The position numbers were made by a program, and so were the translations under genes. 10,505 nucleotides of DNA from Lachnospiraceae bacterium. Lineage in GTDB: Bacteria > Bacillota_A > Clostridia > Lachnospirales > Lachnospiraceae. Of the stretch, positions 6,668 through 10,505 are shown piece by piece; position 1 is the stretch's first letter; every line of letters begins with the position of its first letter. The DNA lies in NCBI GenBank assembly GCA_024683935.1, contig JAIKXV010000010.1:1-10505 (forward strand). Direction: 5' to 3'. A model generated the notes under the pieces. That model made no database searches, was not told the origin of the DNA, and saw only the letters and a list, made by a program, of their open reading frames with translations.

Positions 6668-7439
6668 AAAGATTGTTTTACTTACAACGCTTATAAGTTT
6701 TATCCTGCTTATGGCGCTTTACTGCATGATGCTTCAGCATGACATCGCTTCCGATAAAGAACGCTACGGTTATATCGCAAAAAACGAAGCCGAGCATATA
6801 ATCACAACGATCGACTGTGTAATGTCCAGGACAAATACACTGAAGACGATGGTTCAGCAGCATGACGGGGACACATCCTGGTTTGATAACGTTGCCGAAG
6901 ATCTATATACTGCCGTACAGGATGAGACCGGTGTCTCCCTCAAAAATTTTGCAGTGGCACCTGATGGCGTTGTTTCTGATGTATATCCGCTAGAGGGAAA
7001 TGAAAACCTGATCGGATTCGATTTTCTTGACACGACTCTTAAAGGAAATTTAGAAGCAAAAGAGGCCTATGAGAACGGCCTGAAGCAGGTCAATGATACT
7101 CTTGGTCATTCGGCCGGAGATGAACTGCTCTCCGGTGCGACAATATGTATGCAGAGCGGCTTTGGCCCCTACGGAAATGTATACCGGATCGGCGGCGATG
7201 AATTTGTAGCATTGATCAATGTAAACGAAGAAATGCTTGCCGGGATCTTGGAAAATGCGCAGCGCATCATGGATAACTGGAAAGGCCGGAACGTAGATAA
7301 GCTGTCTATTTCCATCGGATATGCCTCACATCACAGGTATCCGGATTTGTCTATTGATGCTCTGGGCAAAGCCGCAGACAAAATGATGTATGCGGTCAAA
7401 GAAGAGTATTATCAGCATCACGGTGGAAAAAGACGTTAA
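6633..7439 (+). pseudogene. Decayed CHASE-GGDEF diguanylate cyclase (5' truncated, internal in-frame deletion)
   Basis: The frame is open from 6549. Plausible coding starts near 6633 with a Lys-rich stretch (NPKKQKNN) followed by one membrane helix (about 6660-6730), but no ATG, GTG or TTG precedes it; the first ATG, at 6711, lies within the helix. Counting from that ATG (242 residues), residues 15-121 match a CHASE sensor domain (ITTIDCVMSRTNTLK, VSLKNFAVAPDGVVSDVYPL, LIGFDF). At residues 121-124 (E-N-G-L) the sequence jumps straight to GGDEF-domain sequence: KQVNDTLGHSAGDELL, then YRIGGDEF (158-165) and LSISIGYA. The end of CHASE, the second membrane helix, the D-x-LTGLxNR motif and the first metal-binding Asp of GGDEF are all missing. 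A product would be unable to make cyclic-di-GMP by known rules. The missing start and domain core together support a pseudogene. Confidence 0.8.
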
Positions 7440-7466
7440 CCGCCCGGCCTTCGTCTGCAGGTTCAT

Positions 7467-7482
7467 CCCTGTCAGGGTTTTT
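7467..7482 (+). terminator. Weak possible terminator after the GGDEF remnant
   Basis: CCCT (7467-7470), a three-base loop, AGGG (7474-7477) and five T's on the + strand. The stem is only four base pairs and it overlaps the last codons of the opposing lipoprotein gene, so this is tentative. Confidence 0.25.
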
Positions 7483-9136
7483 CTACTGAAAATTCTACAG
7501 TTTCACCCTTAAAATACTCATCAAACAGTCTTGTGAGTTCTTTATCGTCCTCAGTTTTTTCCGAGCCGTAATAATATGTCGCGTTACCGTCAGTATCAAA
7601 GGTTTCCGATGCATTTTCAACCGTCACGAGCTTACCGTCCTTAACGGTTGTCTTATCAACGTAGTGGTGCCCACCGGTGAAAAGACAGCCATCCGCAATC
7701 ATAAGAGGATATGCTGTTCCGCCGGATGACACATTTCCAAGATAAACGATCTCACCCTTATCATTGTACATAAATATTGAAGCATCAATGGCGCCCTTTA
7801 CATTCTCGTCGGCATTATATGTTCCGCTGGATACAAGGAACACATCGGTATCTCCAAGCTTTATATTTGCGTAGCCCATACCTTTCTTGAAATCATCAAG
7901 CATTTTGGTAAAGGTTGCGTACTTTGACAGATCGACCTTGGAATAATCAATGGGAACGATTTCGGAAAAAGGTATGTAGTCGAGTTTTAAGAACGAGCTG
8001 TTTACCGCCTCATACCTTTCCCTGTAATCCTCCTCTGTCATTTTTTCCCAGGATGTATCATTGTCGTCATAGTTTACAAACCATGGTTCCTTCTCATCTG
8101 CATATGTATCGCATTTGATACTGTACTGGTGGAGCAGTTCCGATTCTCCGGGCATTATTTCATATACCATAATGGCTTCCGCCCCGGCTCCCTCAGACCT
8201 GACATTTGCAATTCCGCTGTATTCCAGAGCATAGTATCTGTTTCTTGCCGTTCCGCTTGCAACACTGGTCGGAGCCCCGTCCACCATCGTGTATATATCA
8301 TATACAACGCTTGGCTCACTGCTGTCACCGATAATTCCGACAATCAGCTCATCTACTCCGTCACCGGAAATATCCTTGTATATATATCCGATCTCGTCAA
8401 GGGCTTTATCACCTTCTGTCTTGACAAGTGCATAGAATTCAGGGCTCATATTCTCTTCTTCATATTTATTTACATCCCAGCCTTCATTTATGGCGTCGAT
8501 ATATCTTGAAACCGTGTACGGATATAAATCCTCACCTTTTGTGCCTGCACCGTACATGAAATTACCATCGCCGACAGCTTTGGCGTTCTCTATGAACAGA
8601 TCTGCAGAATTGTAGAGCTTTGAGTAATCATCCGGCATTTGATCCGATGCGGTATAGTCCCACTGAACATCAGACGGATACCCCTTGCATACATCATAGC
8701 GTTCCCCCTGGGACGTTGCCAGTTCCCCCACCTTTTTGTACATGCCTCCCGGCATTATATCTTTATCTTTATCTACAACAACGGAAAAGGCATGTCCGCC
8801 AAATCCGCTTTCATTACTTGCTTTATCATAAAAATCTATGGACTCGCCATCTACAACAGCCAGAAATTTCCCCTTGAACTCTTCGGGAACCGTGACCGTG
8901 ATCAGATCCGTAGAAAGAACCATATCTTCTACATAGTTCGGCTGTTCCTCTGCTTCATCCGTCTGATCGACAGCTTCTGCTTCAGCTGCCGCTTCGCTTT
9001 CAACAGCTGTCTCAGCCACCTCTTTCTGCGCAGCTTCTGTTGCCTGCTGTTCCGGGGCCTGTGCTGTCTGCTGACTGCCGCATGCCGCGATACAGATCAT
9101 TATTCCGAATAATATTATGATCACCTTTTTTTTCAT
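7472..9136 (-). CDS. Large secreted lipoprotein of unknown function
   Basis: 554 residues. The N-terminus KKKVIIILFGIMICIAACG is a lipoprotein signal peptide with lipobox I-A-A-C; Cys19 would be lipidated and anchored to the outer face of the membrane. Residues 20-66 form a Gln/Ala/Glu-rich linker. The body has an N-terminal beta-rich region (about 72-125) beginning LSTDLITVTVPEEFKG. At 255-267, DISGDGVDELIVG is an EF-hand-like/FG-GAP-type D-x-x-x-D-G-x-x-E-L loop, common in extracytoplasmic Firmicute proteins and possibly Ca-binding. A C-terminal domain (about 400-554) is rich in beta strands. I recognise no enzyme motif. GGAGGAG lies 7 bases before the ATG, and a promoter is predicted at 9191-9219. 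It is not obviously co-transcribed with its neighbours. Confidence 0.85.
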   Translation of the reverse strand: MKKKVIIILFGIMICIAACGSQQTAQAPEQQATEAAQKEVAETAVESEAAAEAEAVDQTDEAEEQPNYVEDMVLSTDLITVTVPEEFKGKFLAVVDGESIDFYDKASNESGFGGHAFSVVVDKDKDIMPGGMYKKVGELATSQGERYDVCKGYPSDVQWDYTASDQMPDDYSKLYNSADLFIENAKAVGDGNFMYGAGTKGEDLYPYTVSRYIDAINEGWDVNKYEEENMSPEFYALVKTEGDKALDEIGYIYKDISGDGVDELIVGIIGDSSEPSVVYDIYTMVDGAPTSVASGTARNRYYALEYSGIANVRSEGAGAEAIMVYEIMPGESELLHQYSIKCDTYADEKEPWFVNYDDNDTSWEKMTEEDYRERYEAVNSSFLKLDYIPFSEIVPIDYSKVDLSKYATFTKMLDDFKKGMGYANIKLGDTDVFLVSSGTYNADENVKGAIDASIFMYNDKGEIVYLGNVSSGGTAYPLMIADGCLFTGGHHYVDKTTVKDGKLVTVENASETFDTDGNATYYYGSEKTEDDKELTRLFDEYFKGETVEFSVEKP

Positions 9137-9190
9137 ATACTCACTCCTCCATTCTTTTAAGGAAAACGATCGAAAAGATATCTCGGATCA

Positions 9191-9219
9191 ATGATAGACT
9201 TTTCCGAAGAAAAAGACAA
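9191..9219 (-). promoter_or_regulatory. Predicted promoter of the lipoprotein gene
   Basis: On the - strand TTGTCT (9219-9214), 17 bases, and TATCAT (9196-9191). Transcription would start near 9184, about 48 bases before the ATG at 9136. The -35 match is modest. Confidence 0.45.
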
Positions 9220-9225
9220 GAACAG

Positions 9226-9255
9226 CAAAAAAGAGAGATCTGTTGAGACCTCCCT
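9226..9255 (-). terminator. Rho-independent terminator of the YczE-like gene
   Basis: Read on the - strand, AGGGAGGTCT, loop CAAC and AGATCTCTCT form a 10-bp stem with two G-U pairs, followed by a run of T's. It begins at the stop codon of the YczE-like gene and ends just before the lipoprotein promoter, isolating the two genes. Confidence 0.7.
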
Positions 9256-9911
9256 TATTCACGGTTTGTTTTAACAAAAATTGAAACCAGGCCTTTGGAA
9301 AACGGCATGCAGAACTCCGCCACGGGACCTACGAGAAAGACGCAGATAACTGTTCCGACACCAAATCTTCCTCCCAGCAAAAAACCGGTCAACAGGAACG
9401 CCGCATCTGTGATCATCCTGACGATCCCAAATCTTTTTCCTGATTTATCGCTGATCACCACAGCCACAAGATCATTCGGCCCGGTACCGGCTTCGGAACG
9501 TATGACGATTGACATACCAAGAGCAAGAATAACACATCCGAGGATCAAAACAATGATTTTCAGCGGCAGCGCCATCTGTCCGATGTTAAGGCCGGAGAGC
9601 AGCCAGGTAAAAAAGTCGATGATCGGACCTCCGCAGAACATACACACCACCGTTCCGGCTTTCACATAACTTCTGTCCACAATAAGAAGTACAATAATGA
9701 TCAGAAAACATACCGTCATATGAACCGTGCCGTGCGTAGGGGATATGGATGCTGCATTGATGACAAGCAGCCTGAGCCCCTGTATGAGCACATTAAAAGG
9801 GTCAGCACCAAGATCTGCGAGCAGAAATAAAGTTACGCCAAGGTGCGCTATCACCAGTCCGAAAAACAAAATAATAAGCCGTATTGCTTTTTCCACGATT
9901 TTTCCGTTCAT
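9255..9911 (-). CDS. YczE/YyaS/YitT-like integral membrane protein
   Basis: 218 residues from the ATG at 9911, chosen because GGGGGA lies about 6 bases upstream; an in-frame ATG at 9926 would add MRGTE but has a poorer ribosome site. About five membrane helices are visible (roughly 8-33, 62-79, 84-106, 116-137 and 165-200). Two related glycine loops occur, GADPFN (35-40) and GTGPND (142-147), each after a hydrophobic helix, suggesting an internal duplication typical of the YczE group, plus the motif GGRFGVGT (180-187). Family function is not established, though members are often annotated as putative transporters. It has its own promoter (9957-9987) and terminator (9226-9255), so it is probably monocistronic. 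It is divergent from the FMN-binding gene and may share control with it. Confidence 0.85.
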   Translation of the reverse strand: MNGKIVEKAIRLIILFFGLVIAHLGVTLFLLADLGADPFNVLIQGLRLLVINAASISPTHGTVHMTVCFLIIIVLLIVDRSYVKAGTVVCMFCGGPIIDFFTWLLSGLNIGQMALPLKIIVLILGCVILALGMSIVIRSEAGTGPNDLVAVVISDKSGKRFGIVRMITDAAFLLTGFLLGGRFGVGTVICVFLVGPVAEFCMPFSKGLVSIFVKTNRE

Positions 9912-9956
9912 TTCCGTCCCCCGCATTTTCCCGAAATGAGTCTGCCTGTTATCAGG

Positions 9957-9987
9957 ATTATACTCCCTGAAGTCAACTCCAAGTCAA
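9957..9987 (-). promoter_or_regulatory. Predicted promoter of the YczE-like gene
   Basis: On the - strand TTGACT (9987-9982) and a consensus TATAAT (9962-9957) are 19 bases apart, slightly wide. A second TTGACT lies inside the spacer as part of the direct repeat at 9970-9989. The short arms TCAGG (9952-9956) and CCTGA (9966-9970) flank the -10 box. The wide spacing suggests a promoter that may need help or be modulated. Confidence 0.55.
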
Positions 9988-9989
9988 CT
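9970..9989. repeat. Tandem 9-bp direct repeat, 11-bp period
   Basis: AAGTCAACT occurs at 9970-9978 and again at 9981-9989, separated by CC. An 11-bp period places both copies on the same face of the helix, a usual arrangement for cooperative regulator binding. It lies within the YczE-like promoter and 17 bases upstream of the -35 box of the FMN-binding gene, so one regulator could affect both. Confidence 0.5.
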
Positions 9990-10005
9990 GTTTTTTACCC
10001 GGTTC

Positions 10006-10034
10006 TTGACAGACTGCAGCAATACGGATATAAT
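10006..10034 (+). promoter_or_regulatory. Full-consensus sigma-A promoter of the FMN-binding gene
   Basis: TTGACA (10006-10011), exactly 17 bases, and TATAAT (10029-10034) match consensus at every position. Transcription would begin near 10041, leaving a leader of about 70 bases before the ATG at 10111. Confidence 0.85.
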
Positions 10035-10036
10035 AC

Positions 10037-10054
10037 GGCTAATATTCGTTAGCC
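10037..10054. promoter_or_regulatory. Possible operator: interrupted palindrome at the start site
   Basis: GGCTAA (10037-10042), six bases, TTAGCC (10049-10054): a perfect 6-bp inverted repeat beginning two bases after the -10 box and covering the predicted transcription start. The position suits a dimeric repressor; alternatively it forms a small hairpin at the 5' end of the mRNA. No candidate repressor is adjacent in the window. Confidence 0.5.
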
Positions 10055-10110
10055 ATTATCAACGGGGAGCAGTATATATACAGGATTTAGAATAAGGAAG
10101 GTGACCAAAT

Positions 10111-10505
10111 ATGGAAAACTGTATATGTGTACACGGCATCAGAAAACAGATATTACAGGCTGTTATTGCTGTTCTTTTCTTATGTCTGATAGTCCCTTTG
10201 TCATATCTGTCAGAGGTGGCAGAATACCAAAAGAGAGTAAAGGCCGCTACCATCAAGGATATTGATATTTCCGAAGTGCCGGACGGAGTTTATTTAGGGG
10301 AATATAATGTCGATTTTATTTACGCCAGGGTTGAGGCCACTGTTGAAGACGGAAGGATAACGGAACTGAGGCTCCTGGAGCACAGAAATGAACTCGGAGG
10401 CCCGGCAGAGGTAATAACGGATCGTATACTTGACGAACAGAAAATCGATGTAGATACGGTAACCGGGGCAACGAATTCAAGCATAGTGATCAAAAAAGCC
10501 GTTGA
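10111..10505 (+). CDS. Membrane-anchored FMN-binding domain protein, 5' part
   Basis: 131 codons are in the window and the gene runs off the end. AAGGAAGGTGA lies 7 bases before the ATG. The N-terminus MENCICVHGIRKQ is followed by a membrane helix (about 14-33), then an extracytoplasmic FMN_bind domain: DISEVPDGVYLGEY (52-65), VEATVEDGRITELRLLEH (74-91), then VDTVTGATNSSIVIKKAV (114-131). The TGAT motif with Thr121 is the family's flavin attachment region, where FMN is covalently linked to Thr/Ser by Ftp/ApbE transferase in RnfG/NqrC-type proteins (established). This indicates an electron-transfer role outside the membrane. Two Cys in CIC at 4-6 precede the helix and would face the cytosol. 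The promoter is full consensus with a possible operator; the gene is divergent from the YczE-like gene. Confidence 0.85.
   Translation, partial: MENCICVHGIRKQILQAVIAVLFLCLIVPLSYLSEVAEYQKRVKAATIKDIDISEVPDGVYLGEYNVDFIYARVEATVEDGRITELRLLEHRNELGGPAEVITDRILDEQKIDVDTVTGATNSSIVIKKAV

Noticed and set aside
6711..6713. ATG at 6711 as a normal start of an intact GGDEF protein
   Set aside because: It lies inside the membrane helix, has no ribosome site, and the upstream frame continues with a Lys-rich N-terminal-like stretch.
8639..9112. Open frame of 157 codons on the + strand inside the lipoprotein gene
   Set aside because: Antisense to a gene with a clear signal peptide, lipobox and ribosome site; the translation has no coherent domain.
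10059..10256. Open frame of 65 codons on the - strand opposite the FMN-binding gene
   Set aside because: The + strand gene has a promoter, ribosome site and FMN-binding domain; the - strand frame has no support.
1..10505. CRISPR arrays, tRNA/rRNA genes, insertion sequences, phage or toxin-antitoxin genes
   Set aside because: Looked for spaced repeats, tRNA-like cloverleaf segments, transposase or integrase motifs and small paired genes; none found.

Overview
The window looks like chromosomal DNA from a low-to-mid GC anaerobic Firmicute, most probably a Lachnospiraceae/Clostridia member. The inference rests on strong GGAGG-type ribosome sites, Clostridia-style lipoproteins and membrane proteins, Gram-positive sigma-A promoters, and a CHASE-GGDEF remnant and Cache chemoreceptor of the kind common in that family. 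No rRNA, tRNA, CRISPR array, transposase, integrase or phage gene was found.

Left part (1-1445, + strand): a tight three-gene run. It holds the 3' end of a MIF-type tautomerase, then aat (leucyl/phenylalanyl-tRNA-protein transferase, N-degron pathway), then a macro-domain ADP-ribose-binding protein that overlaps aat by ATGA. A convergent four-gene unit follows on the - strand (4195 down to 1487): a MarR repressor, a 165-residue zinc-ribbon membrane protein, a class-I-glutamine-amidotransferase-like peptidase (C26, gamma-Glu-GABA hydrolase type) and a membrane-anchored DUF218/YdcF protein. Gaps and overlaps are -11 to +46 bases, so they are probably one operon headed by the regulator.

Centre (4196-6137): back-to-back promoters drive marR leftward and a methyl-accepting chemotaxis protein rightward. 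A perfect 16-bp palindrome of MarR-operator type covers the predicted transcription start of the chemoreceptor gene, so the simplest model is a chemoreceptor repressed by its divergent MarR neighbour. The chemoreceptor gene converges on thpR (RNA 2',3'-cyclic phosphodiesterase) with a 10-base overlap.

Right-centre (6128-7439): thpR and a CHASE-GGDEF gene lie head to head with no intergenic region. Neither has a normal start, and the GGDEF gene carries an in-frame internal deletion that joins the middle of CHASE to the middle of GGDEF. I read this as a decayed diguanylate cyclase whose loss also damaged the 5' end of thpR.

Right part (7472-10505): a large secreted lipoprotein of unknown function (- strand, own promoter), a YczE-like membrane protein (- strand, with terminator and promoter), and a divergent FMN-binding membrane-anchored protein cut by the window end. 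The FMN-binding gene has a consensus TTGACA-17-TATAAT promoter with an interrupted palindrome at its start site. An 11-bp-period direct repeat lies in the opposite promoter. I see no clear novel defence or mobile system. The most informative points are the marR/chemoreceptor control region, the double-deleted GGDEF gene, and the regulated divergent region near 10 kb.
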